Shown in pieces: positions 33,506-43,392 of a stretch of DNA of 64,000 bases (its first letter is position 1; each line of letters starts with the position of its first letter). Below the pieces are notes generated by a model, which saw only the letters and a list, made by a program, of their open reading frames with translations, had not been told where the DNA came from and did no database searches. Made by a program: the position numbers and the translations under genes. The stretch lies in contig NZ_RJJY01000001.1 of NCBI RefSeq assembly GCF_003751085.1, forward strand, positions 4,030,001 to 4,094,000, written 5' to 3'. The stretch is from Micromonospora sp. Llam0 (GTDB taxonomy: Bacteria > Actinomycetota > Actinomycetes > Mycobacteriales > Micromonosporaceae).

Positions 33506-36500
33506 TCAGCTCGCCGGAACGAACTGCACCCAGTTGAGGTTGAACAGGTTGAACGTTGCTCCACCTTCGACGGTCCGGAAGACCAGGTACAGCTGGTGGG
33601 TGCCGGCCGGGTGGTCGACCGCCACGTCAGTGCTGGCCCAGTCGTTGGAGCCGGTGGTGGCGGTCAGCGTGGTGCTGGCCACCAGCGGTCCGTCCGGCGC
33701 GTCGACCCGCAGCTCGACGGCGGCCCGCGGGGTGCCCGCGGTCGACGAGGAGCCACCGGCGTGGCGCAGTGTCACCGTGTCGATCCCGCCCAGGTTGATC
33801 GGGTCGAACGCGATGTAGTCACCCTCGTTGATACCGGAGACGTGCTGGCCGCCGCCGGTGTCCGAGGTGTTGGAGACCGACACGCCCTGCTGGATCGGGG
33901 CGAACTCGGCCTGCTGCTGGTAGAGCTGGATGGTGGCCTGGCCGATCGTGGTCAGCGCCGGCTGACCGCCGCCGCCCAGGTCGGTGTAGCTGGCGCTGAT
34001 CCCGCCGAACAGGTAGCTGCCGGCGTGGTCGGCCCCGTCGGCCGGGGTCGGCAGGTTACCGGTGCACCCGGTGGTGGTGGTCTGCGGGTGGCCGTGCTCG
34101 TCGTGGCCGAGCACGAAGCTGACCTCCACCCGGTCGCAGTCGATGGTGCCGTCCTCGGGGTCGGTGACGGTGACGGTGTACGGCACCGTGTCGCCCCAGT
34201 TGAAGAAGGAACCGGACAGCGGGGCGGTGACCTCCACCGTCGGTGCGGTGTTGCCGACCGTGATGGTCCGGCTCAACGTCGCCTGTTTGCCGTTGGAGTC
34301 GGTCACCGTCAGCTGGGCGTAGTAGACGCCGTTGCTGGTGTAGGTATACGACGGGTTGGCTTCGGTGGAGTCGGTTGTGCCGTCCCCGTCGAAGTCCCAG
34401 GCGATGTCGATGCTGGCGCCCGGCTCCGGGGTGTTGGTGCCTTCGCTGGAGAACTGCACGGTCAGCGGGGCCTGGCCGGAGGTGGGCGACGCGTCGAGTT
34501 CGGCGACCGGTCCACGGGTACCCTTGACGTACCGGATCTGGTAGAGCGACGCGTCCGGGTTGGGCCGGAAGAAGCCGTCACCGTAGTCCAGCACGTAGAG
34601 GGTGCCGTCCGGGCCGATCTCCATGTCCATCGGGTTGTCGAAGGTGAAGGTGGACAGGAACCGCTCGACGCCGAACAGCTTGCCGCTGCCGTTGGTCCGC
34701 ATGGTGAACATCCGGTCCCGGCTGAACTCGCCGAAGAAGACGGCGTCGTGGAAGTACTGCGGCAGCTTGTAGTCCGACTCCAGCGACTCGTCGAACTTGT
34801 AGATCGGCCCGCCCATCGGGCCGACGCCGCCGGTGCCGACGACCGGCCACTGGAAGTCGCAGGAGCCGGCCGGGTCGACCAGGTAGCTGTCCCGGCAGGT
34901 GGTGGTGGCGTTGAACGTGTACCAGAACTGCGGCTGCTCGACCGGCGGCAACAGGCTGCGACCGGTGTTGCGGGGCGAGTCGTTGATCGGCGCCGCGCAG
35001 TTGAACGGCTCACCCGAGGTCTGCGTCTCGAAGTCGTAGTCGATGTACGGCAGGGTCGGCGAGTAGCAGTACGGCCAGCCGTAGTTGCCGGCCCGCTTGG
35101 CGGCGAACCACCGTCCGGTGCCCTCCGGCCCCCGGGTCGCGCTCGGGTTGCGCGAGTCCGGCGAGTAGTCGCCGATGTAGACCCAGCCACGCTCGTCCAC
35201 GTCGAACCGGAACGGGTTACGCAGACCCATCAGGAAGATCTCCGGGCGGGTCTGGTCCTCGAAGTCCTGCGACTCGGGGAACAGGTTGCCGGCCGGGATG
35301 GCGTAGCTGCCGTCGTCCTTGACCCGGATCCGCAGCACCTTGCCGCGCAGGTCGTTGGTGTTGGCCGCGGACCGGGCGGCGTCGTACGCCGGGCCGCGGG
35401 TCAGCGACCGGTTGATCGGGGTGTAGCCGTCCGAGCCGCTGGCGTTGGTGTCGTCGCCGGTGACCAGGTAGAGCAGGCCCTTGCCGTCGAACTTGACCTC
35501 ACCGGCGACGTGGCAGCAGGCACCCCGGTCGGTGTCGACCTTGAGGATCTCCTGTTCGGTCGACAGGTCCAGGTGCGGGGTCGGCTCCTCGACGAACTTG
35601 ATCCGAGAAAGCAGGTTGTAGCCCTTGAACGCCGCCCAGACGCTGGGGTCCTCGCTGTTGGCCGGCGCGTCGCCCTCGTTGACGCCCGGGGTGGCCGGGT
35701 CGTCGACCGGGGTGTCCAGCGGTGGCGCGTAGTAGAGGTAGACCCACTTGTTCTCGGCGAAGTTCGGGTCGAGGGTGACCGACTGCAGGCCGTCCTCATC
35801 GTGCTGGTAGACGTCGATGTCGCTGATCACCGGGCTGGCGCCGCTGGCCGGGTCGTAGAGCCGGACCTCTCCGCTGCGGGTGTTGTGCAGCACTCGGCCG
35901 TCGGGCAGCACGGCGAGGCTCATCGGCTCACCGGGCTGGTCGTTGAGGACCACCCGCTCGTAGTTGGACTCGACGGTCGCGCCGCAGTCGCCCTCGGCTA
36001 CGCCGGCGGCCCACTGGATGCCGCCGAGCAGGTGCTTGCGGAACGCGCCGATGGTGAACGTCTCCGGGGCGGAGCCGAGACCGGTGTACCAGGAGCGGCC
36101 GCCCTGGTAGTCCTGGCACCAGGAGACCGGGTGGTCATAGCCCATGCTGCTGTCGCTGACCGTGTCGGTGTCGACGGTGGCCAGTACGTGCTGGATGCCA
36201 CGGACGTTCTCCGCGAAGTTGAGGTAGTTCTCGTCGATGGTCAACTGGCGGGGGACGGTGCTGGTCGACGGGTGGTAGCGGTCCGCGACATCGATCACGC
36301 CGGCGCCGCTGGCGGTGGTGCCGGTCGAGGTGGTGCCGACCAGGTCGCGGTAGAACGCCCAGTCCGGTTCGGCGTCGACGGCGGCGTGCACGCCGATGTA
36401 CCCGTTGCCGGCCTTGACGTAGTTCTCGAACGCCTCCTGCTGCGCGTCGTCGAGCACGTCGCCGTTGTTGTTCAGGAAGACCACGGCGGCGTAGTTCGCC

Positions 36501-36760
36501 AGGTTCTCCTCGGTGAACACGGTTCCGTTGCGGGACACGTCGACGGTGAACCCGTTGTTCTTGCCGAGGGTGCGGACCGCGTTGACGCCCTTGGCGGTCG
36601 AGGGGTGCGCCACCCCTTCGGTGCTGGTGAAGACCAGCACCTGGTAGTTCTCGTCGTGGTCGTGGCCATCGTGGGCGACCGCTGGCGCGGTGGTGATCAT
36701 GGGTGCGGCGAGTGCCGCGCCCGCGGCGACGGCAAGCCATCGCCGGGCGGATCTGCTCAT
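33506..36760 (-). CDS. Secreted ThuA / glucose-sorbosone dehydrogenase-like / PKD / CBM protein
   Basis: A 1084-residue exported modular protein. After a signal peptide (cleavage near 29) come a ThuA-like domain (about 38-255, with YQVLVFTSTEG, GNGYIGVHAA and DHPVSW), a six-bladed beta-propeller of the glucose/sorbosone dehydrogenase family (about 265-725, with QSVTLDPNF and a YIGDYSPDSRNPSATRGPEG stretch), a PKD domain (about 735-825, WDFDGDGTTDSTEANPSYTY), and a C-terminal CBM6-like domain (about 955-1084, GINEGDYIAFDPINLGGIDTVTLRHA). It probably binds and oxidises extracellular carbohydrate using PQQ, or is a carbohydrate-binding relic of such enzymes. The ATG at 36760 has GGAGGA upstream. 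Confidence 0.88.
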   Translation of the reverse strand: MSRSARRWLAVAAGAALAAPMITTAPAVAHDGHDHDENYQVLVFTSTEGVAHPSTAKGVNAVRTLGKNNGFTVDVSRNGTVFTEENLANYAAVVFLNNNGDVLDDAQQEAFENYVKAGNGYIGVHAAVDAEPDWAFYRDLVGTTSTGTTASGAGVIDVADRYHPSTSTVPRQLTIDENYLNFAENVRGIQHVLATVDTDTVSDSSMGYDHPVSWCQDYQGGRSWYTGLGSAPETFTIGAFRKHLLGGIQWAAGVAEGDCGATVESNYERVVLNDQPGEPMSLAVLPDGRVLHNTRSGEVRLYDPASGASPVISDIDVYQHDEDGLQSVTLDPNFAENKWVYLYYAPPLDTPVDDPATPGVNEGDAPANSEDPSVWAAFKGYNLLSRIKFVEEPTPHLDLSTEQEILKVDTDRGACCHVAGEVKFDGKGLLYLVTGDDTNASGSDGYTPINRSLTRGPAYDAARSAANTNDLRGKVLRIRVKDDGSYAIPAGNLFPESQDFEDQTRPEIFLMGLRNPFRFDVDERGWVYIGDYSPDSRNPSATRGPEGTGRWFAAKRAGNYGWPYCYSPTLPYIDYDFETQTSGEPFNCAAPINDSPRNTGRSLLPPVEQPQFWYTFNATTTCRDSYLVDPAGSCDFQWPVVGTGGVGPMGGPIYKFDESLESDYKLPQYFHDAVFFGEFSRDRMFTMRTNGSGKLFGVERFLSTFTFDNPMDMEIGPDGTLYVLDYGDGFFRPNPDASLYQIRYVKGTRGPVAELDASPTSGQAPLTVQFSSEGTNTPEPGASIDIAWDFDGDGTTDSTEANPSYTYTSNGVYYAQLTVTDSNGKQATLSRTITVGNTAPTVEVTAPLSGSFFNWGDTVPYTVTVTDPEDGTIDCDRVEVSFVLGHDEHGHPQTTTTGCTGNLPTPADGADHAGSYLFGGISASYTDLGGGGQPALTTIGQATIQLYQQQAEFAPIQQGVSVSNTSDTGGGQHVSGINEGDYIAFDPINLGGIDTVTLRHAGGSSSTAGTPRAAVELRVDAPDGPLVASTTLTATTGSNDWASTDVAVDHPAGTHQLYLVFRTVEGGATFNLFNLNWVQFVPAS

Positions 36761-37079
36761 CAGTCGTTCCTCCGGGGGTTCGGGAGGCTAGCGCCTCACC
36801 GTGGGCACTGATTCCGTTGTAGACGGACAGTTACGGTTGGTGCCTCACCCCTGGCGCGGTGCCACGTCCGCCAGAGTCTCTTCTGGTACGCCCTGCTGGC
36901 CGTCCGGCGTGACCGGGGAATCCCGATCCGGTCACGCCGGACGAGCCGTCCTCGTACCCGCGGATCACCCGGCGCGGGGCGCAACCGCGCCGGGCGACCC
37001 TCGCCCACGGGACGAGGAGTCTCGGTTCCAGGCGTCTCGACGAAGGTCGAGCCGCTCAGGCCGGTGCCGTGGTCTTCGC
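36761..37079. other. Intergenic region with two hairpins
   Basis: This 319-base gap separates the Gfo/Idh gene from the start of the ThuA-type gene (both minus strand). It holds two hairpins (36902-36942 and 36969-36993), which likely end the sugar ABC operon, and then the promoter region of the ThuA-type gene. No gene is apparent. Confidence 0.5.
36902..36942 (-). terminator. Terminator of the sugar ABC operon
   Basis: Perfect 15-bp arms around an 11-nt loop, downstream of the Gfo/Idh stop codon. A second hairpin with 9-bp arms at 36969-36993 lies closer to the stop. Confidence 0.65.
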
Positions 37080-38276
37080 CTAGTCCACGGTGACCCATTC
37101 GCCGAGCCCCGCCGACTGCTCCACCGCGGCCAGCGCCTGCTGGACCTGGAGGGCGTCGTCGAAGGACGGTGTCGGGTCGTCTCCGGCCGCCAGCGCCGCG
37201 ACGAAGTCACGGGCCTGGTGGGTGAAGGAGTGCTCGTACCCGATGCCGTGGCCGGGCGGCCACCAGGCGGACAGGTACGGGTGCTCCGGTTCGGTCACGA
37301 TGATGCGGGTGAAGCCCTGCTCGGCCGCGGGCCGGGTGGCGTCGAAGAACTCCAGCTCGTTCATCCGCTCGAAGTCGAACGCGACCGACCCGAGCGAGCC
37401 GTTGATCTCGATCCGCAACCCGTTCTTGCGTCCGGTGGCGAAGCGGGTCGCCTCGTAGCTGGCCACCGCCCCGCCGTCGAGCCGGGCCATGAACAGCGCG
37501 GCGTCGTCGACGGTCACCTCGCCGGTGGCCGGTTCGGCCCCGTCGGCGGACCCGCCACCGGCCGCAGCGGTCAGCCCGCTGGAACCGGCCGGCAGCGGCC
37601 GCCGCTTGACGAACGTCTCGGTCAGCCCGCTCACCCGGGCGATCCGTTGGCCGGTGACGAACTGGGTGGCGTCGATGATGTGCGCACCGATGTCGCCGAG
37701 CGCCCCGGAACCCGCCTTGTCCTTGCGCAACCGCCAGACCAGCGGAAAGTCCGGATCGAGGATCCAGTCCTGCAGGTACACCGCCCGCACGTGCCGGATC
37801 GTTCCGATCCGGCCGTCGGCGACGAGTTGACGCATCAACGTCACCGCCGGCACCCGCCGGTAGTTGAACCCGCACATCGACCGGACGCCGCCGGCCCGGG
37901 CGGCCCGGGCCGCGTCGGCCATCTGCTGCGCCTCCGCCACGGTGTTGGCCAACGGCTTTTCGCACAGCACGTGCTTGCCGGCGGCGAGTGCCGCGATGGC
38001 GATCTCGGCGTGGCTGTCACCCGGCGTACAGATGTCGACCACGTCGATGTCGTCCCGGGCGATCAGCGCCCGCCAGTCGGTGGTGTGCGACTCCCAGCCG
38101 AGTCGGTCGGCGGCCTCGGCCACCTTGGACTCGTCCCGGCCGCACACCGCGGTCATCCGGACCCGCGCCGGCAGGTCGTAGACCCGGTTCACGGTTCGCC
38201 AGGCCTGCGAGTGCGCGGCGCCCATGAACGCGTAGCCGACCATGCCGACCCGCAGCTCGTTGTGTTCAGCGGACAA
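37080..38276 (-). CDS. Gfo/Idh/MocA family oxidoreductase
   Basis: A 398-residue NAD(P)-dependent sugar or cyclitol dehydrogenase. The Rossmann start is VGMVGYAFMGAAHSQAWR, followed by HVLCEKPLANTVAEAQQM (EKP motif with the catalytic-site Lys) and GALGDIGAHIIDATQFV (G-DxGxH metal/substrate motif). It is the last gene of an operon with a CUT2 sugar ABC transporter and ROK regulator, 20 bases after the binding-protein gene. It likely oxidises or reduces the imported sugar; inositol or a related polyol is one possibility. Confidence 0.9.
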   Translation of the reverse strand: MSAEHNELRVGMVGYAFMGAAHSQAWRTVNRVYDLPARVRMTAVCGRDESKVAEAADRLGWESHTTDWRALIARDDIDVVDICTPGDSHAEIAIAALAAGKHVLCEKPLANTVAEAQQMADAARAARAGGVRSMCGFNYRRVPAVTLMRQLVADGRIGTIRHVRAVYLQDWILDPDFPLVWRLRKDKAGSGALGDIGAHIIDATQFVTGQRIARVSGLTETFVKRRPLPAGSSGLTAAAGGGSADGAEPATGEVTVDDAALFMARLDGGAVASYEATRFATGRKNGLRIEINGSLGSVAFDFERMNELEFFDATRPAAEQGFTRIIVTEPEHPYLSAWWPPGHGIGYEHSFTHQARDFVAALAAGDDPTPSFDDALQVQQALAAVEQSAGLGEWVTVD

Positions 38277-38296
38277 GGTAAGCCTCCCCGAAAAGG

Positions 38297-39388
38297 TCAG
38301 AACCCGAGCGGCAGGTACTCGCTCGCGTTCTCCTTGGTGATGGTCTCCGAGGCCAGGATGATCTCCTTGGGCACCTGCAGCTCGACCAGGTCGGACATGC
38401 CCTTGCCCTGGGCGATCAGGCGGGCCAGCGAGATCGCCGAGGAGGCCATCGACGGGCTGTAGGTGACGGTCGCCTTCAGTACGCTGTCGTCGGCCTGGAT
38501 CGCCTCCATCGCCGCCCGCGAACCGGCGCCGCCGACCATGATGAACTCCGAACGGTTGGCCTGGCTGATCGCGGCCAGCACCCCGATGCCCTGGTCGTCG
38601 TCGTGGTTCCAGATGGCGTCGATCTCCGGCAGGGCCTGCAGCAGGTTGGCCGCCTCGCGCTGGCCGGAGTCGGCGGTGAACTCGGCCGCCCGCCGGTTGG
38701 CGATGGTGAAGCCGTGCACCTCGAGGGCGTCCTTGAAGCCGGCGGACCGTTCCTGGGTCAGCTCCAGCGCGTCGATTCCGGCGATCTCGGCGATCACCGG
38801 GTTGGCGATGCCCTTCTCCTGCATCTGGGCGGCGATGTAGTTGCCCGCCGACACACCCATGCCGTAGTTGTCGCCCTTGATCTGGGTGCGGTAGGCCAAC
38901 GCCTGGGTGAACGCCCGGTCCAGGTTGACCACCGGGATGCCGGCCTCCATGGCCTGCAGGCCGCTGGCGGTGAGCTCGGCCCCGTCGTGCGGCAGCATGA
39001 CGATGACGTCCGGGCTCTGCGAGATCAGCGTGTCCAGGGCGGCCCGCTGAGCGGCGGCGTCGGCACCGGCCTCGACCGTGAGGAACTCCACGTCCGAGTA
39101 CGCCTCGGCCTGGGCCCGGGCGTTGTTGGTGATCGCCGCGAGCCAGCCGTGGTCGGCCGCCGGGGCGGAGAAGCCGATGGTGACGGTCTCACCGGGCTCG
39201 GAGTTGGGGTTGCCCTGGTTGGCGGCCTGAGTCTGGGTGTTGGTCGGGGCGGCTTCGTTGCTGGTGCATGCGCTCAGCAGTACACCGGCACCGACTGCGG
39301 CACCACCGGCGAGCAGCCGGCGGCGGGACATGTCACCTGCGGCGGCGCCGCGCGCGCCGAACAGTGTCCGACGGGAGAAAGCGGTCAT
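38297..39388 (-). CDS. Sugar ABC transporter substrate-binding lipoprotein
   Basis: A 363-residue periplasmic-binding-protein-like lipoprotein of the ribose-type (Peripla_BP_4) family. The signal has RRRLLAGGAAVGAGVLLSAC, twin arginines plus a lipobox Cys, so export may be by Tat. The mature domain begins VTIGFSAPAADHGWLAAITNNARAQAEAY and contains DVIVMLPHDGAELT and IWNHDDDQGIGVLAAI, as in the family. It belongs to the operon with the permease and ATPase and captures the substrate outside the cell. Confidence 0.92.
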   Translation of the reverse strand: MTAFSRRTLFGARGAAAGDMSRRRLLAGGAAVGAGVLLSACTSNEAAPTNTQTQAANQGNPNSEPGETVTIGFSAPAADHGWLAAITNNARAQAEAYSDVEFLTVEAGADAAAQRAALDTLISQSPDVIVMLPHDGAELTASGLQAMEAGIPVVNLDRAFTQALAYRTQIKGDNYGMGVSAGNYIAAQMQEKGIANPVIAEIAGIDALELTQERSAGFKDALEVHGFTIANRRAAEFTADSGQREAANLLQALPEIDAIWNHDDDQGIGVLAAISQANRSEFIMVGGAGSRAAMEAIQADDSVLKATVTYSPSMASSAISLARLIAQGKGMSDLVELQVPKEIILASETITKENASEYLPLGF

Positions 39389-39495
39389 GACGACCTCCTG
39401 GATCGCAATGGCGGGGGGTTATCGGGGTGTGCGGGGCCTGGCGACCGTCGGAGTCGACGGCCACCGGGCGGTGGATGGGTGGGTCAGGTGGAGCC

Positions 39496-40575
39496 TCAGG
39501 CGGTTCTTCGGTTGAAGAGCTGGCTGAGGGAGTTGAACCGGAACTGCTGGATGAGAACGGCCACCACGATGATCCCGCCCTTGATCATGTTCTGGGATTC
39601 GGTGGAGAGCCCGTTGATGGCGAACAGGTTGGTGATGGTGGAGAAGACCAGCACCCCGAACAGGGCGCCGATGATGGTGCCGCGACCACCGGTGAGCAGC
39701 GTGCCGCCGATGATCGCCGCGGCGATCGCGTCGAGCTCGTACAGGTTGGCCATGGCCGCCTGGGCCGAGTTGGCCTGCGCGGTCAGCATGATCGCGCCGA
39801 TGCCGCAGCACAGCCCGGACAGGCCGTAGATGAGCAGGGTGTGCCACCGGACGTTGATCCCGGCGAGCCGGGCCGCTTCGGCGTTGCCGCCGATCGCGAC
39901 GGTGCGTCGGCCGAAGGTGGTGCGGTTGAGCAGCACCCAGCCGGCGGCGACCACCGCGGCGAGGATGATCACCAGCAGCGGGATTCCGAGGATCCGCTGA
40001 GTGGCCATCCCGTTGATCACCGACGAGGTGGAGACCTGGGTCTGCTTGCCGGAGATGAGCGCGGCCAGCCCTCGCGCGGCCACCATCATCGCCAGGGTGG
40101 CGATGAACGGCACCAGCCGGCCGTACGAGATCAGCACTCCGTTGACCAGTCCGACGCACATCCCGACCACGACGGCGGTGAAGATCATGCCGCCGGGTCC
40201 GAAACTCTGGGTCGCCACCGTGGTGGCCCACACCCCGGCCAGCGCCATGATCGCGCCGACCGACAGGTCGATGCCGCCAGCGATGATCACGAATGTCATG
40301 CCGACGGTGACCACGCCGATCGCGGAGGCCTGCTGCAGGATGGTGAAGATGTTGTTGCGGACCCAGGTCGGGTCGCTGTACAGGTCGGGCCGGGTGGCGG
40401 CGCCGATGATGACCAGAATCACGAGGACGCCGACCAGCCACAGGTTGCGTCGGGCGTACTCGCTGGCGTCGGAACGCCACCAGCTCTGCCGGGGTGGTTC
40501 GTCCGCGCCGTGCGCCGGCGGCGCTGCCGGCTTCTCCTTACCGGGTACGGTCGCCGTGGCCTCTTCCGCGGTCAC
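39496..40575 (-). CDS. Sugar ABC transporter permease (CUT2 family)
   Basis: A 359-residue membrane protein of the RbsC/XylH type. Hydrophobic segments start after a 50-residue cytoplasmic tail; the signature GGIDLSVGAIMALAGVWAT and GLVNGVLISYGRLVPFIATLAMM are clear, and GGNAEAARLAGINVRWH is the EAA-like loop contacting the ATPase. GTG 40575 has AGGAG seven bases upstream; a longer frame to 40701 runs into the ATPase gene. It forms the membrane channel of the transporter. Confidence 0.92.
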   Translation of the reverse strand: MTAEEATATVPGKEKPAAPPAHGADEPPRQSWWRSDASEYARRNLWLVGVLVILVIIGAATRPDLYSDPTWVRNNIFTILQQASAIGVVTVGMTFVIIAGGIDLSVGAIMALAGVWATTVATQSFGPGGMIFTAVVVGMCVGLVNGVLISYGRLVPFIATLAMMVAARGLAALISGKQTQVSTSSVINGMATQRILGIPLLVIILAAVVAAGWVLLNRTTFGRRTVAIGGNAEAARLAGINVRWHTLLIYGLSGLCCGIGAIMLTAQANSAQAAMANLYELDAIAAAIIGGTLLTGGRGTIIGALFGVLVFSTITNLFAINGLSTESQNMIKGGIIVVAVLIQQFRFNSLSQLFNRRTA

Positions 40576-40630
40576 AGTCCTACTCCTTCGCTCACCGGCT
40601 GGCCGCTGGCCAACCGGTCGGGTCGCCCGG

Positions 40631-42217
40631 TCACGCCGCGGCACTTTCCAACGCCGACCCCGACATGACGAGGTCGAGCACGGTCTCCTCATCGATCTCA
40701 CCGGCCGGGGCCTGGTGGACGACGCGTCCTTCCCGCATCACCAGCACCCGGTCGGCCAGCCCCAGCACCTCGGGCACCTCGCTGGAGACCAGCAGGACGC
40801 CCACGCCCTGCGCGGCGAGGTCGTGAATCACCTGGTACAGCTCGGCCCGGGCACCGACGTCGACGCCCCGGGTCGGCTCGTCGAGCAGCAGCAGCCGGGT
40901 GTCACCGAGCAGCCACCGGCCGACCACCACCTTCTGCTGGTTGCCGCCGGAGAGCTGACGCACCGGACGGTGCACGCCCCGGGGACGCAGCTCCAGCGAG
41001 CCGGCGACCCGTTCGGCGGCGCTGACCTCCCGGCCGGCGTCGGTGAACCCGGCCCGGGCGAGGCGCCCGAAGGTGGCCAACGTGATGTTCCGGAAGATCG
41101 GTTCGCCCAGCAGCAGTGCCTGGCTCTTGCGTTCCTCCGGTGCCATGCCCATGCCGGCCCGCACCGCGGCGCCGACGCTGCCGGGCCGTACCGGCTTGCC
41201 GGCCATCGTGACCCGGCCGGTGTCGGCGGTCCGGGCCCCGAAGATCGTCTCCAGCAGTTCCGAACGACCGGCACCGACCAGGCCGGCGATGCCGACGATC
41301 TCCCCCCGCGCGACAGTCAGCGAGACGTCGCTGAACTCCCTCGCGCGGCTGAGCCGGGACACCTCCAGCAAGGGCTCCCCGTGCGAGTTGGGCTCCCGCT
41401 GCGGGAACACGTACTCGATCGACCGGCCGGTCATCCGGCTGACCAGCTCCTTGGTCGGAGTGGTCTGCGCCGACAGGTTCTGCGCGGTGGTCCGGCCGTC
41501 CTTGAGTACGGTGACCCGGTCACCGATCTCGCGGATCTCCTCCAACCGGTGCGAGATGTAGATGACCGCGATGCCCTGAGCGGTGAGTTCACGGATGATC
41601 CGGAACAGGTTCTCGACCTCGTCGTGCGCGAGCACCGCGCTCGGCTCGTCCATGATGATCAGCTTGGCCTGGTGGGACAGTGCCCGAGCCATGCTGACCA
41701 CCTGCTTGCCGGCCGCCGGAAGCGACCGGACCAGCCCGCGGGGTCGGATCTCGGCGTGGCCGAGTCGGCCCAGGATGTCCCGGGTGCGCCGGGCCATCGC
41801 CGCCCGACGGACGAAGCCCGCGGTCCGCGGCTCGTGGCCGAGGAAGGCGTTCTCCGCCACGGACAGGTCGTCGACCAGGTCGAGTTCCTGGTAGATGGTG
41901 GCGATGCCGGCCCGCATCGCGGCCTGCGGATTGGCGAACCGGACCGGTCGGCCCTGCCATTCGACCCGCCCCGAGTCGGGGCGGTGCACGCCGGCCAGCA
42001 CCTTGATCAGGGTCGACTTGCCGGCCCCGTTCTGGCCGAGCAGGCAGTGCACCTCCCCGGCACGCACCTCGAGCTGCACCCCGTCCAGCGCGCGTACCCC
42101 GGGAAAGGTCTTCACGACGTCGGTCAGCCGCAGCACCACGTCGCCGCCGGCCGCCACGGCCGGGGTGGCGCCGGGCTCGTCGGCCGGCGCGGCGCCGGTG
42201 GCCTCGGGGGCGCTCAC
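40631..42217 (-). CDS. Sugar ABC transporter ATP-binding protein (CUT2, two domains)
   Basis: A 528-residue tandem ATPase of the RbsA/MglA type. The first domain has Walker A GQNGAGKS and Walker B LIIMDEPS; the second has GLVGAGRSE in place of the usual Walker A, LSGGNQQKVVVGRWL signature and LLLLDEPTRGVD. A degenerate second Walker A is normal for this family. GTG 42217 overlaps the ROK stop by four bases, so regulator and transporter are coupled. It energises uptake. Confidence 0.92.
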   Translation of the reverse strand: MSAPEATGAAPADEPGATPAVAAGGDVVLRLTDVVKTFPGVRALDGVQLEVRAGEVHCLLGQNGAGKSTLIKVLAGVHRPDSGRVEWQGRPVRFANPQAAMRAGIATIYQELDLVDDLSVAENAFLGHEPRTAGFVRRAAMARRTRDILGRLGHAEIRPRGLVRSLPAAGKQVVSMARALSHQAKLIIMDEPSAVLAHDEVENLFRIIRELTAQGIAVIYISHRLEEIREIGDRVTVLKDGRTTAQNLSAQTTPTKELVSRMTGRSIEYVFPQREPNSHGEPLLEVSRLSRAREFSDVSLTVARGEIVGIAGLVGAGRSELLETIFGARTADTGRVTMAGKPVRPGSVGAAVRAGMGMAPEERKSQALLLGEPIFRNITLATFGRLARAGFTDAGREVSAAERVAGSLELRPRGVHRPVRQLSGGNQQKVVVGRWLLGDTRLLLLDEPTRGVDVGARAELYQVIHDLAAQGVGVLLVSSEVPEVLGLADRVLVMREGRVVHQAPAGEIDEETVLDLVMSGSALESAAA

Positions 42218-43392
42218 GACGCCTGCTCGAAGGCGACGTCGCTGGCCAGCACGGAGGCGCCGGTCACGCCGGCCCGCGAACCCAGCTCGGACAGCACGAC
42301 CGGCAGGTTGCCGGTGGCCAGCGGCAGCGACCGCCGGTAGACCACGCTGCGGATCTCGGCGAGCAGGATGTGTCCGAGGTGGGCCAGACCCCCGCCGATC
42401 ACGATCATCGACGGGTTGGCGAAGCTGACCAGACCGGCGAGGACGCCGCCGAGCCGCCGGCCGCCGTCGCGGATCAGCCGGATGCAGGTGACGTCGCCTT
42501 CCATGGCGCACTCAGCGACGTCGCGCGCGGTGAGCTCGGCCCGCTGGGTGAGCCGCTCGGCCAGCGCCGGGGAAGTGCCGGCCCGGGCGGCGGCGGCCGC
42601 CTCCTTGGCCAGCGCTGCACCGCTGAACAGCGCCTCCAGACATCCGGCGTTACCGCAGGAGCACATCGGACCGTGCGAGTCGACCTGGATGTGGCCGATG
42701 TCGCCAGCGCAGCCGTCGATCCCCCGGTAGACCTGGCCCGCGAGGTAGATGCCGCAGCCGACGCCGGTGCCGAGCTTGACGAACAGGAAGTCGTCGACCG
42801 AGTGGGCCACGCCGCCGTGCCGTTCCCCGATGGCCATGATGTTCACGTCGTTGTCCACCACCGCCGGGCAGCCGTGCTCCCGGGCGAGCAGCTCACGGAC
42901 CGGGAAGCGGTCCCAGCCCGGCATGATCGGCGGGGAGACCGGCACTCCGTCGCGGTAGCTGACCGGCCCGGGCACCCCGATGCCGATGCCGTCGAGGCGC
43001 TCGTGCACCCCTTCGACCCGGGCCTTGGCGAGCAGCTCGTTGATGCGGTGCAGGATGACCTTCGGCCCCTGCCGGATGTCGGCCGGCTCGGTGTACGCGG
43101 CCACCGGCTCCAGCCGGCCGTTGGTGATCTCCACGTCGACCGAGCTCGCACCCAGGTCGATCGCGGCGAACCGCAGATCCGGGTTGAGCTCCACCAGGGT
43201 CGAGCGGCGGCCGCCCCGTGAGGCGGCCATCCCTGCTTCGGTCACGAAGCCGGAGGCGACCAGCCGCTCCAACTCGGACAGCAGGCGAGGGCGGGGAATC
43301 TCCAGCTGGTCGGCGAGCTCGGCCCGGGAGACCGGTCCGTTGTCCCGCAGCAGTCGTAGCAGCTGGAGGTGCAGAGGATCCGCCGTACGCAT
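42214..43392 (-). CDS. ROK-family transcriptional regulator (operon head)
   Basis: A 392-residue ROK repressor: an N-terminal winged helix (about 1-60, GPVSRAELADQLEIPRPRLLSELERLVASG) and a sugar-kinase-like domain with AIDLGASSVDVEI, GIGVPGPVSYRDGVPV, VDNDVNIMA and the zinc site GHIQVDSHGPMCSCGNAGCLE. It heads the CUT2 sugar operon and should control it in response to the transported sugar. ATG 43392 is chosen because GGAGG lies eight bases upstream. A close relative is encoded at 50195-51385. Confidence 0.9.
   Translation of the reverse strand: MRTADPLHLQLLRLLRDNGPVSRAELADQLEIPRPRLLSELERLVASGFVTEAGMAASRGGRRSTLVELNPDLRFAAIDLGASSVDVEITNGRLEPVAAYTEPADIRQGPKVILHRINELLAKARVEGVHERLDGIGIGVPGPVSYRDGVPVSPPIMPGWDRFPVRELLAREHGCPAVVDNDVNIMAIGERHGGVAHSVDDFLFVKLGTGVGCGIYLAGQVYRGIDGCAGDIGHIQVDSHGPMCSCGNAGCLEALFSGAALAKEAAAAARAGTSPALAERLTQRAELTARDVAECAMEGDVTCIRLIRDGGRRLGGVLAGLVSFANPSMIVIGGGLAHLGHILLAEIRSVVYRRSLPLATGNLPVVLSELGSRAGVTGASVLASDVAFEQAS

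Noticed and set aside
32675..36811. Very long plus-strand open frame of 1378 codons
   Set aside because: It lies antisense to the inositol-3-phosphate synthase and ThuA/sugar-dehydrogenase genes, which have clear motifs and ribosome-binding sites. High GC in the third position opens the antisense frame; its own product is low-complexity.
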